Source: Hymenobacter sp. UV11 (lineage in GTDB: Bacteria; Bacteroidota; Bacteroidia; Cytophagales; Hymenobacteraceae). From it: a DNA stretch of 64,000 bases. The stretch is taken from NCBI RefSeq assembly GCF_004684095.1, contig NZ_SRII01000009.1:124001-188000 (forward strand), in the 5' to 3' direction. Under the pieces are notes generated by a model, which ran no database searches, had not been told where the DNA came from, and saw only the letters and a program-made list of their open reading frames with translations. Positions within the stretch are counted from its first letter, which is position 1, and each line of letters starts with the position of its first letter. Positions 1-8,500 of the stretch are shown here, piece after piece. The translations under genes were made by a program, and so were the position numbers.

Positions 1-1099
1 ATTGCTGCGCTGCACTGGGGTCAAATTTATAGAAATCATCGAGGCGCGCGCTACCGTTGTAGCCCGTGCCTACGTAGCCAAAGCTACCAATGCCAAACGA
101 CACGGCCGAATTGCGTCCGGCGCCGCCGCCAGTGAAGGTGAAGGGGTTGGTGGCCGTCCAGGTATCCAGGCTAGGGTCGTAGGCCTGGCAGTCGGTGCGC
201 ACGGCGCTAGTGCTACCAAGCGTCACGTAGCCCATGTTGCCAACCACGAAGGAAGAGGCGTAGGCCCGCGCCACGGTGCTATAATCGTACGAATCGGTCG
301 AGGTGCTCTTGTTAGCCAGGTCGCGCTTCTGCGTCCAAGTGCCGTTACCAACCGGGTTGTAGGACCAGAAGTCCGTGTTGTAGGTCAGGTTATTGGTACC
401 CGTGCCCACATACATCTGGCCATTGATAACGAAAGCCAGCGCGCCGATGCGCTTGTCGCCAGGGAAACCGGCCGTTAGGGCCGACCACGTATTGCTAGTG
501 GGGTCGTACTTGTAGAAGTCCTTCTGGTTATTGCCATCGTAGCCGCAGCCCACGTAGCCGATATCGCTGATGCTGGCGGCTACCGCGCCGTAGCGGCCTG
601 CGCCGTTCGGGGTTGGGAAGTCAGCCACCCGCTTCCAGCTACCGATGGTAGTCGTGGTCGTGGTGGTAGTGCCTACGGTAGTAGTCGTAACGGTGTTGAC
701 CGCCGGGTCAAACTGCCAGAAGTCGCTCAGCAGGTTCGTGCCATCATAGCCGGTGCCCACGTAGCCTTTGCCAGCGGCCGAAAAGCCCACGGCGTTGTAG
801 CGCGCGGCGGCAGCGGCGGGCATGGGGGTTATCTTGTTCCAGCTGCCGGTAGCAGGGTCAAAGGAAAAGAAGTCTTTGTATTTGACGGCGTTGCCATCGA
901 GGCCGGTGCCTACATAGGCAATTTTATTGATGACGAAGCTGACAGCGTTGCCACGCTGCGTACCCAGAAAGGTGCTGCTCTTCGTCCAGTTGCCCAATAC
1001 GGTGGTAGAGTCGGTGCTTTTGCAGCTAGTAAGGCCGAGGCTGCCTAGCAGCACTAGTGCCAGCATCAGCTGGCTTGCTCGTAGAACGAGGTTTTTCAT
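1..1099 (-). CDS. Kelch-repeat type lipoprotein, 3' end cut by window edge
   Basis: The frame stays open from an ATG at 1097-1099 to the window edge, giving 366 visible residues. The N-terminus is a short hydrophobic signal ending in the lipobox LTSC, so the protein is probably a lipid-anchored envelope protein. Six repeats of the pattern YVGTG-(Y/L)-(D/N)G ... DF-(W/Y/F) ... DP ... TW are visible, the last one truncated, which is the signature of a kelch/galactose-oxidase-like beta-propeller. A threonine-rich linker of about 15 residues lies between the second and third repeats (complement of about 655-695). Such proteins usually bind ligands or other proteins and no catalytic residue is evident. 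Substrate is unknown. The gene runs in the same direction as the downstream-to-upstream ABC permease but about 300 bp separate them, so it probably has its own promoter. Confidence 0.8.
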   Translation of the reverse strand, partial: MKNLVLRASQLMLALVLLGSLGLTSCKSTDSTTVLGNWTKSSTFLGTQRGNAVSFVINKIAYVGTGLDGNAVKYKDFFSFDPATGSWNKITPMPAAAAARYNAVGFSAAGKGYVGTGYDGTNLLSDFWQFDPAVNTVTTTTVGTTTTTTTTIGSWKRVADFPTPNGAGRYGAVAASISDIGYVGCGYDGNNQKDFYKYDPTSNTWSALTAGFPGDKRIGALAFVINGQMYVGTGTNNLTYNTDFWSYNPVGNGTWTQKRDLANKSTSTDSYDYSTVARAYASSFVVGNMGYVTLGSTSAVRTDCQAYDPSLDTWTATNPFTFTGGGAGRNSAVSFGIGSFGYVGTGYNGSARLDDFYKFDPSAAQQ

Positions 1100-1394
1100 G
1101 AAAAAAGAAGATTGTGATACCCTTGAGAGGCAGCTGGGCGACAAGTTGGTTGCATGCGCCCGAATTAGAAGAATGCCTTATTTGGACCCGCAAGATACGG
1201 TTTTTTTTACCCCCTACCCCCTCTTTCATCGGCCAACAGCCGCTTTGTATCGAGTAAACGCTAAAAAAGGGCTAGTCGGTATAGAGGAGCAAAAAATTGA
1301 TTTCCAGCTCCCCAACAGGGATTTTTTGGCTAGCTGTCGGGCTTAACAGGCTACGAATAGCCTGGGTTCCAGACCCTACCCCCACACGGAGGCA
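1100..1394. other. Intergenic, upstream of the kelch lipoprotein gene
   Basis: This 295-bp stretch lies between the start of the kelch gene and the end of the permease gene, both on the minus strand. It is A/T-richer than the genes and carries two copies of the CCCTACCCC word (near 1213 and at 1374). I found no TTG-N19-TAnnTTTG match and no credible small gene. Confidence 0.5.
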
Positions 1395-2609
1395 TTAGTC
1401 GAAGCGGATGGCAACCATGGGCTTGATGCGGGCAATCATATAGGTGGGAATGAGCACCGAGAGGATGGAGGCGACCAGCGTGGCCACGTTGAGCAGCACC
1501 ATCACGGTGGGGTCCCAGGCAATGGGCACGCGGTCCATGTAGTAGTTTTCGGGGTCGAGCGGGATGATGCGGAAGTAATACTGCAACGCGCAGAATCCCA
1601 AGGCGATAACATTGCCAATAACCAGCCCTTTGAGGGTAATAGACAGCCCGCGAAAGAAGAACATCTCCCGAATCTGGTTGTCGGTGGCGCCCACGGCCTT
1701 CAAAATACCAATCATCTTGGTGCGCTCCAGAATCATGATGAAAATGGTGGCGACCATGTTGAAGGTGGCGACGAAAATAATGAGTATCAAAAAGATAATC
1801 ACGTTCCGATTTAGCAGGTTGAGCCAGTCGAAGAGCTGAGCGTACTGGTCAGTTATTTTTTCGATGCGCACCTCGTAAGGTAGTTGCTCGTAGAACTGGT
1901 CGAAGGTGCGGTCGAGCCGCGAAAAGTCGCGCAGGCGCACTTCGAGGCCGCCCACCAGCGAATCGGGCCAGGCGTTTAGCTCCTGAATCTGGCGCAGGTC
2001 GCCGAGCACGTACACCTCATCGAACTCGTCGAGGCCGGTTTGATAGATGCCCGACACCCGGAACGGGCGCACCCGCGGCGGCTGCTGAATGAAGTAGAAC
2101 AGCGCCTTACTGCCCACTTTGAGGCGCAGCTTATCGGCAATCTTTTGCGAGATAACGATGTCGTTGCTGGCCGCCGAATCAGCGAAAGTGATGAACTTGC
2201 CGGACACCATATTCTGGCGCATCGAGCTGGGGCTGTGGTGCTCACTCACGCCCTTGAGCACCACGCCCAGCACCTCATCGGGCGTTTTGATAATAGCCGT
2301 TTTGCGGGCAAAAGGCTGCACGGAGGCCACCTGGGGGTAGCGGGCCAGGGCGCGCCGCAGCTGGGGCTCGGAGATGGGCGCTACTTCGAGCGAGTTGTTG
2401 GTGTCGTAGCGCGAGAGCTGCAAGTGGGCCCCAAACGAGAAAATCTTGTTCTGAATCTGCTCGCGAAACCCGTGCAGGATGGAAAACGAAACTATCATCA
2501 CGGCAATGCCTAGGGCAATGCTGACCGTGGCGATGCGCGTAACGGAGTGGGTAAAGGAGCCGGTGTCGGCGCCATCCATGCGGCGCGATATGTAGCGGGC
2601 GGTATTCAC
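1395..2609 (-). CDS. FtsX-like (LolC/LolE-type) ABC transporter permease
   Basis: A 404-residue inner-membrane protein with the FtsX/MacB layout: one membrane segment near residues 27-47, a long periplasmic domain (about 50-265), then three membrane segments near 270-295, 318-345 and 372-395. The stretch ILERTKMIGILKAVGAT before the third segment is the typical cytoplasmic coupling loop of LolC/E-type permeases. Such proteins work with a LolD-type ATPase to move lipoproteins or other envelope molecules; no ATPase gene is adjacent here. The start is GTG at 2607-2609; I see no better ATG upstream. The next gene (NamZ-like) is divergent, 82 bp away. Family call is firm, exact substrate is not. 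Confidence 0.85.
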   Translation of the reverse strand: MNTARYISRRMDGADTGSFTHSVTRIATVSIALGIAVMIVSFSILHGFREQIQNKIFSFGAHLQLSRYDTNNSLEVAPISEPQLRRALARYPQVASVQPFARKTAIIKTPDEVLGVVLKGVSEHHSPSSMRQNMVSGKFITFADSAASNDIVISQKIADKLRLKVGSKALFYFIQQPPRVRPFRVSGIYQTGLDEFDEVYVLGDLRQIQELNAWPDSLVGGLEVRLRDFSRLDRTFDQFYEQLPYEVRIEKITDQYAQLFDWLNLLNRNVIIFLILIIFVATFNMVATIFIMILERTKMIGILKAVGATDNQIREMFFFRGLSITLKGLVIGNVIALGFCALQYYFRIIPLDPENYYMDRVPIAWDPTVMVLLNVATLVASILSVLIPTYMIARIKPMVAIRFD

Positions 2610-2691
2610 GAGTGGCTGTAAAGCTACGGCCGCGCTGGGCGTTGCGCCAGAGTAGCCGGGCGCTTCTTACGAACAACGGTACTTTTGAGCC

Positions 2692-3915
2692 ATGATGAAA
2701 TGGATTTTCGTGGCGGCCGGCCTCGGCGCCTGCTCTGCCCAAGGGGAAGCCAACGCCGATACCCAGACGCGCCAACCGGCTCCCGTGGCCCGCCCTACCC
2801 CCCCCGCCGGGCCACTAGTGGTGGGCGCGGCGCAGCTGGGCCGCTACCTGCCCGGCCTGCGCGGCAAGCGCGTGGGGCTGGTGGTGAACCAGACCTCACG
2901 GGTGGGCAACGCCTACCTAGTAGATACGCTCAAAACGCTGGGCGTCAACCTAACGGCTATTTTTGCACCCGAGCATGGCTTTCGGGGCGAGGCGGCCGAC
3001 GGCGCCACTATTGCCGACGGCCGCGACGCCCGCACCGGTGTGCCCGTGCGCTCGGTGTACGGCAAAACCAAGAAGCCTACCCCCGAAATGCTGGCCGATG
3101 TGGACGTGCTGGTGTTTGATATCCAGGACGTGGGCACGCGTTTTTATACCTTCATCAGCACGCTGCACTATATTATGGAGGCCGCCGCCGAGCAGGGCAA
3201 GGCCGTGGTGGTACTTGACCGCCCCAACCCTAATGGCGCGGTGGTGGACGGCCCCGTGCTGGAGGCCAAGCACCGCTCGTTTGTGGGCCTCGACCCGCTG
3301 CCCATCTGCCACGGGCTCACGGTAGGCGAGCTGGCGAAGATGTTGAACGGCGAAAAGTGGCTGGCCGGCGGCCGCACCTGCCCGCTCACGGTGGTGCCGG
3401 TGGCGGGCGGCTACACCCACGCCACGCCCTACCCCCTACCGGTGCCCCCATCGCCCAACCTGCCCACCGCGCGGGCCGTAGCGCTGTACCCCAGCGTGTG
3501 CCTGCTCGAAGGCACCAACGTGAGCGTGGGGCGCGGCACCGACCGACCATTTGAGGTGATTGGGGCGCCCACGCAGCCCACCACGCGGCCCTACCAGTTT
3601 ACACCCCACCCCAACGCCGGCTCCCCTATCCCCCCGCTAAACGGCCAGCTTTGCTACGGCCTCGACCTGCATCAGCCGGGGCCCGGCGAGCCGGCCGAGT
3701 TTTTCAGCGTGCGCTATTTGCTCGATTTTTATCAGCAGAGCACCGATAAGGCGCACTTTTTTTCGAAGTATTTTGAACAGCTGGCCGGCACCGACTCGCT
3801 ACGGGTGCAGGTGGTAGCGGGGCGCTCGGAGGCCAGCATCCGGGCCAGCTGGCAGCCGCAGCTGGGACAGTTCAAGGCGCTGCGCAAGAAGTATTTGTTG
3901 TATCCTGAAAAATAA
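2692..3915 (+). CDS. namZ: NamZ-like exo-beta-N-acetylmuramidase (DUF1343) lipoprotein
   Basis: A 407-residue protein of the DUF1343 family, whose characterised member NamZ removes N-acetylmuramic acid from the non-reducing end of peptidoglycan fragments. Typical family stretches are GKRVGLVVNQTS (about residues 60-72), FAPEHGFRG (about 88-96), DVLVFDIQDVGTRFYT (about 138-153) and LDRPNPNG. A short N-terminal hydrophobic run ends in LGAC (Cys14), which suggests a lipoprotein in the periplasm. It precedes fmt by about 50 bp on the same strand, so the two may be co-transcribed, although no functional link is evident. Family identity is strong; activity is by homology only. Confidence 0.85.
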   Translation: MMKWIFVAAGLGACSAQGEANADTQTRQPAPVARPTPPAGPLVVGAAQLGRYLPGLRGKRVGLVVNQTSRVGNAYLVDTLKTLGVNLTAIFAPEHGFRGEAADGATIADGRDARTGVPVRSVYGKTKKPTPEMLADVDVLVFDIQDVGTRFYTFISTLHYIMEAAAEQGKAVVVLDRPNPNGAVVDGPVLEAKHRSFVGLDPLPICHGLTVGELAKMLNGEKWLAGGRTCPLTVVPVAGGYTHATPYPLPVPPSPNLPTARAVALYPSVCLLEGTNVSVGRGTDRPFEVIGAPTQPTTRPYQFTPHPNAGSPIPPLNGQLCYGLDLHQPGPGEPAEFFSVRYLLDFYQQSTDKAHFFSKYFEQLAGTDSLRVQVVAGRSEASIRASWQPQLGQFKALRKKYLLYPEK

Positions 3916-3967
3916 GAACCGGCGGCCTGAGCCACTGCTTATGTGCCGTCAACGTCTTCTATTACCT

Positions 3968-4900
3968 ATGCCCGCTCCCCTCCGAATTGTCTTCATGGGC
4001 ACGCCTGATTTTGCCGTGCCGACCCTCGAAACCCTCCTCACGCTACCCGAGGCGCAGGTGGTGGCCGTGCTCACCGGGCCCGACCGGCCCGCCGGGCGCG
4101 GGCGGCAGCTGCAAGCCTCGGCCGTGAAGGCGGCGGCGCTGGCCCACGGCCTACCCGTGCTGCAACCGACTAACCTCAAAGACCTGGCTTTTCAGGCCGA
4201 CTTGCAAGGCTACGCGGCCGACTTGCAGGTGGTGGTGGCCTTCCGGATGCTGCCCGAAACCGTGTGGAATATGCCGCGCCTGGGCTCGGTCAATATCCAC
4301 GCCTCGCTGCTGCCGCAGTACCGCGGCGCGGCGCCCATCAACTGGGCCCTGATGCACGGCGACCAGGAAACGGGCGTCAGCAGCTTTTTCCTGCGCCATG
4401 AGATTGATACCGGCGACCTCATCTTGCAGGATAAAATAGCCATCGCGCCCGCCGACGATTTTGGCTCTTTATATGATAAGCTAAAGGTGGCGGGCGCGGC
4501 GCTGGCCCGGCGCACGGTGCTGGCCATTGCGGCGGGCACCGCACCCAGCACACCGCAGCCCCCTACCCCCCATCTGCGCCCCGCCCCCAAGCTAACCAAG
4601 GAAACCGGCCGGCTCGACTTCCAGCGCCCCGCCGCCGAGCTGGTAAACCAGGTGCGCGGCCTGGCCCCCGCACCCGCCGCCTACACCACCCTGCCCGATG
4701 GCCGCGGCCTGAAAGTGTACCGCGCTGCTGAGCTGCCCGACCAGCCAGCCCCGGCCGGCACCTGGGCCACCGACGCCCGCCACTACCTGCGCGTGGCTAC
4801 CCCCACCGGCTGGCTCGACCTGCTCGAAGTGCAGCTCGAAGGCAAAAAACGCCTCACCACCGAAGAGTTCTTACGCGGCACCAGGCTGGAATTAAGCTAG
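3968..4900 (+). CDS. fmt: Methionyl-tRNA formyltransferase
   Basis: Formylates Met-tRNA(fMet) for translation initiation using 10-formyl-tetrahydrofolate. The 310-residue length is normal. The N-terminal motif RIVFMGTPDFAVP and the central formyltransferase signature NIHASLLPQYRGAAPINWA (catalytic Asn-His region) are both clear, followed by the C-terminal OB-like tRNA-binding domain. I chose the ATG at 3968, nine codons inside the longest open frame, because the family motif begins six residues later. folA follows 64 bp downstream, so two folate-linked genes sit together. Confidence 0.96.
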   Translation: MPAPLRIVFMGTPDFAVPTLETLLTLPEAQVVAVLTGPDRPAGRGRQLQASAVKAAALAHGLPVLQPTNLKDLAFQADLQGYAADLQVVVAFRMLPETVWNMPRLGSVNIHASLLPQYRGAAPINWALMHGDQETGVSSFFLRHEIDTGDLILQDKIAIAPADDFGSLYDKLKVAGAALARRTVLAIAAGTAPSTPQPPTPHLRPAPKLTKETGRLDFQRPAAELVNQVRGLAPAPAAYTTLPDGRGLKVYRAAELPDQPAPAGTWATDARHYLRVATPTGWLDLLEVQLEGKKRLTTEEFLRGTRLELS

Positions 4901-4964
4901 CTGAGTCCACCAAGAGTAGCTCTTCGCTTTGATAATTGCTCACTGATAATCGATAACTGAAATT

Positions 4965-5462
4965 ATGGTTTCCATCGTCGTAGCTGCCGCCGATAATGGC
5001 GTAATCGGCCGGCAGGGCCAACTGCCCTGGCACCTGCCCGCCGACCTTAAGCACTTTAAACTACACACCCTGGGCCACCCCGTCGTGATGGGTCGGCGCA
5101 CATTTGAAAGCATCGGGCGGCCTCTGCCTAGTCGGGCTAATATCGTAGTTACCAGCACGCCCGGCTGGCCGGCACCGGCGGGCGTGCTGCTGGCCAACTC
5201 GCTACCCGAGGCGCTGGCGCTGGCCGCCACGCAGCCCGGCGGTGAAGAGGTCTGCATCATTGGCGGGGGCGAAATCTACCGCCAGGCCCTACCCGCCACC
5301 GATGTGGTGTACCTCACCGAGGTGCACACCACCGTGCCCGACGGCGACACCTTCTTCCCTACCCTCTCGCCCACCAACTGGCGCGAGGAAACCCGCGAGC
5401 GCCACGAGCCCGACGAGAAGCACGCGTTCGCCTACAGCTTCGTGACGCTACGGCGGCGGTAA
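4965..5462 (+). CDS. folA: Dihydrofolate reductase
   Basis: NADPH-dependent reduction of dihydrofolate to tetrahydrofolate. The 165-residue length is typical. Visible motifs are the N-terminal A-x-D-x-x-IG pattern (residues 9-16), the LPWHLPADLKHFK helix carrying the substrate-binding acidic residue, the MGRRTFESIG nucleotide-binding segment and the IIGGGEIYRQAL segment near residues 98-109. The gene follows fmt and is closed by the large inverted repeat at 5467-5558. Confidence 0.96.
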   Translation: MVSIVVAAADNGVIGRQGQLPWHLPADLKHFKLHTLGHPVVMGRRTFESIGRPLPSRANIVVTSTPGWPAPAGVLLANSLPEALALAATQPGGEEVCIIGGGEIYRQALPATDVVYLTEVHTTVPDGDTFFPTLSPTNWREETRERHEPDEKHAFAYSFVTLRRR

Positions 5463-5466
5463 TTCA

Positions 5467-5558
5467 GTAAATGGGTAAGTGAGCAAATGAGTAAGGGGTA
5501 GGCCGTTCGGAAAGTTGAACGGCCTACCCCTTACTCATTTGCTCACTTACCCATTTAC
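5467..5558. terminator. Long inverted repeat between convergent folA and porU2
   Basis: Two perfect 42-bp arms (5467-5508 and 5517-5558) are separated by an 8-bp loop. The right arm overlaps the stop codon of porU2 at 5555-5557 and the left arm begins 4 bp after the folA stop. The arms carry the CTACCCC word. The position between convergent genes suits a bidirectional terminator, but the stem is far longer than a usual intrinsic terminator and no T-tract follows directly. Confidence 0.75.
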
Positions 5559-8500
5559 CGCAGTAGAACCAGCTTGCCCCAGTCGTTTTTAAAGGCCTGG
5601 TCGCCGGCGGTGGCGCGGCGCTCAAACGTGCCGCCCGCCTGGTCGAGCGAAACGCGGTAGAGGTAGGTGCCATTGGCCAAGCGGTCGCCGTATTGGTCGG
5701 TGCCATCCCAGGCATAGTCGGTGATGTTGTTGCCGATATGCAACGGCCCCAGCTCGTTCATAAAAATCTCGCGCACCACTCGGCCAGTTAGAGTCATAAT
5801 CTGGATTTTCATGTTGCGCGGCAGCTCCTGGCCCGTCACCGTAAACACAAACCGCGCCTTGCTGGTCACGGGGTTGGGGTAGGGAAAGACATTGGTAATG
5901 GTGGAGGCATTCACCACCTCAAACTTCACCTGAAAATCCTGCGCAGCAGCGGCGGCATTGACTGGGTTACGGCCCTGCACGCGCAGGGTGTACACCCCAT
6001 CAGCCAGCTTGGCAGGATTGAACTCCAACCGGGCCACACTGCCCGCCGTGCTATCTACACTGAAGTGCACCAGCGGGCCGTTCACATCAATGGCCGTAGC
6101 CGTGGCCTGTCCAGGGCCTTGCAGGAACACCGTAAAGTTCGATGCCTTCGTAATATGGCGCACTTTATCGCTGTCTTTCAGCTGGATACTAATAACCGGC
6201 GTGGGCGATACCAGCTCGCCATCCAAGATATGGCGGCCATCAACGGCTACGTCGAGGGTAGGCGGCACGCTAGCATCCATAATAGTAAAGGGATTCAGCG
6301 TCAGCACATTATTGAAATAATAGAGCTCCGGCTGCAGCTGCGGATTGACGAACACGCGCGGAATAAAGCGGCCGAACAGCCCTTTCACGTTCAGGCTTAC
6401 GTTCACGGTCAGCACACTGTCGTTGGCGCCCAAGTCGCGCGGGGCCGGTAGCAGCTTGGTGGTGCTGGCCACCGGCAAGCCCGTGGCCACGTTGATGAGC
6501 TGCACCTGCACCTGCAAGCGGCTGGCAAAAGCCTCCTGCGATACGTTATCAAACTTCACCGGGAAGCTGATAATACCGGTAGTAAGCGCCTGGTTTTTAA
6601 TGCGCGCTGTATCATACACGGCCGAGGCTATCAGGTCGCGGCGCACCACACCCTCGGGCAAGCCCTTGTAGGTAATGAGCCACTGCTTCAGCTGCGGCGG
6701 CGTCCGATTTACCGAGTCGCGCAGGGCCAGCTGCAGCTGCATGTAGGGGTAAGTAGTGGTTGAATAGGCGCTCAGGTCCACGGGTTGGTGGCCCACGTTC
6801 GGGTTCAGCACGGTAGCCTTGCCCGCAGCATCGACGCCCGATAGCACCAGAGTATAGCTTGAAGTAGCTGTTTCGCGCCGAACGGTGTTGTACAGCGTTT
6901 GCCACTTCTGGGCCGGGCCAATGAGCGTGCTCGTGACGCTGCCAGTCTGGCCGGGGGTAGCGAGCATCGTATTCAGGGTAACGACCTGGCTATAGCTTGC
7001 CTGGGCCAAGCTCCGGTCGGGGCCTGTTTCCTGAATCAGGCGCCCGCCACTCGCCCGCTTTTGGGCAACTAGCGCCCACGGGTCGCCATTTTTAAGCTGC
7101 GTAATCAGCTTGCTGCCGAGCAGGGTCGAAAACGAATTGCCTAGTGCCGGCAACATACTACTGTAACGCAACCGATTAACACTGATTAGTGCCACGTATG
7201 CCCCGTCAGGTATATTGTTCATAAAAGTATTGAACTGGGCCTGTCGCGCTGCGTTATTTTGAATATTGTCGAGAGTATCAGCGTAATTACTGAAGTAATA
7301 GAAGGTCTGGTCGTTCTGCCCACACGTAAAATACGGTCCCCCTTGGGTGATATTTAAGCGTTTGAGCGAGTGCTCGTCTAGCACTGCCACTAACAAATTA
7401 GGCACATTATTAGCGCAGTAAGCTACATCAGGCGGCTGATTAGTATTAGTAAAGATTCCGTAGCCGTTAAATATATTAAAAGTAGCGTCGCTACCTGGTG
7501 GCCCACCTCCTAAGGTTCTAAGCTGCAACGCCTGCTGCTTATCGGCAAATTTCCAACGATTGGCCGGCGTCGAGACTGCCACGTTTTGCAGCTGGTCGCG
7601 GTTAAACTGCCCGTTGTGGCTCTGCGACCACCCGCCCGCCAGCGCCTTGGTAATAACGCGGAAGGAGCTTACCTGCCAGCTGCCATCTTCCTGCGCCGAG
7701 GGGGTAGTAAAGCGCACGCGCCAATACCACACCACCGAGTCGCGGCCGGCCGCCGGCAGCAGGGCCGCGGGGGTCCAGCTGGCGATAGCAGCAGCCTGCA
7801 GGTTTGGCTTCAGCTGCAAAGCTTTGCTATCGAACGTGGCAACCGAATCGACCTGAAAATCATAGCCCCGCGTGGGCGAAGCAAGGTCATTACTCTGGGC
7901 CACCAATCGGGGGGTAGGAGTCGACACAATCGCAAACTCGGTGGGCGAAAGCTGCGTCACCCCACCTTGCAGGAAGGTGTACGATAGCTCAGCCGAATTA
8001 TTATTTTCGTTCAGTTCGGCTACCTTATTGCGGTAGTCCAACTCCACTACAAATTTATTGGTCCCGAACACATTGCCCGAGTTAGGAATCGTCACCGTAT
8101 AAGTTGTATCGCGCTGCCAGGCCTGCCGGAACGTCTGGAGGATAACGTCTGGCTTGCGAGTGGCGGCCCCGTTCTGCGATGCGTAGCTGCGCGTAATGCG
8201 CACCTCAATTGAGTCGAAGGTGATACGCGCCGGGTTACTTACCGGGATATTCAACCGGAAGCTGGTGGCCGTAGCGGCCACCGTGGCGGGCGTCATCGAC
8301 ACGCCGTTGGCAATGAAATCGGGCTTGGCGGGGGCGTATAGGCGCAGCGCCGGGTCGCCCTGCCATAGGGTAGTAAGTAAGCTTATCGACGCCACAGGGT
8401 TATTTACAAAGGGTGCAGCGCCTTGCAGGCGTCGTACTACTTCGGCGTACGCTTCGGCTACCGGGCGGCCAAACCAGGCGGGGTTATTAAACAACAGTTG

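Noticed and set aside
2680..2687. TACTTTTG matching the TAnnTTTG -7 box before the NamZ-like gene
   Set aside because: It ends only 4 bp before the start codon and has no TTG at the -33 distance, so a working promoter is unlikely.
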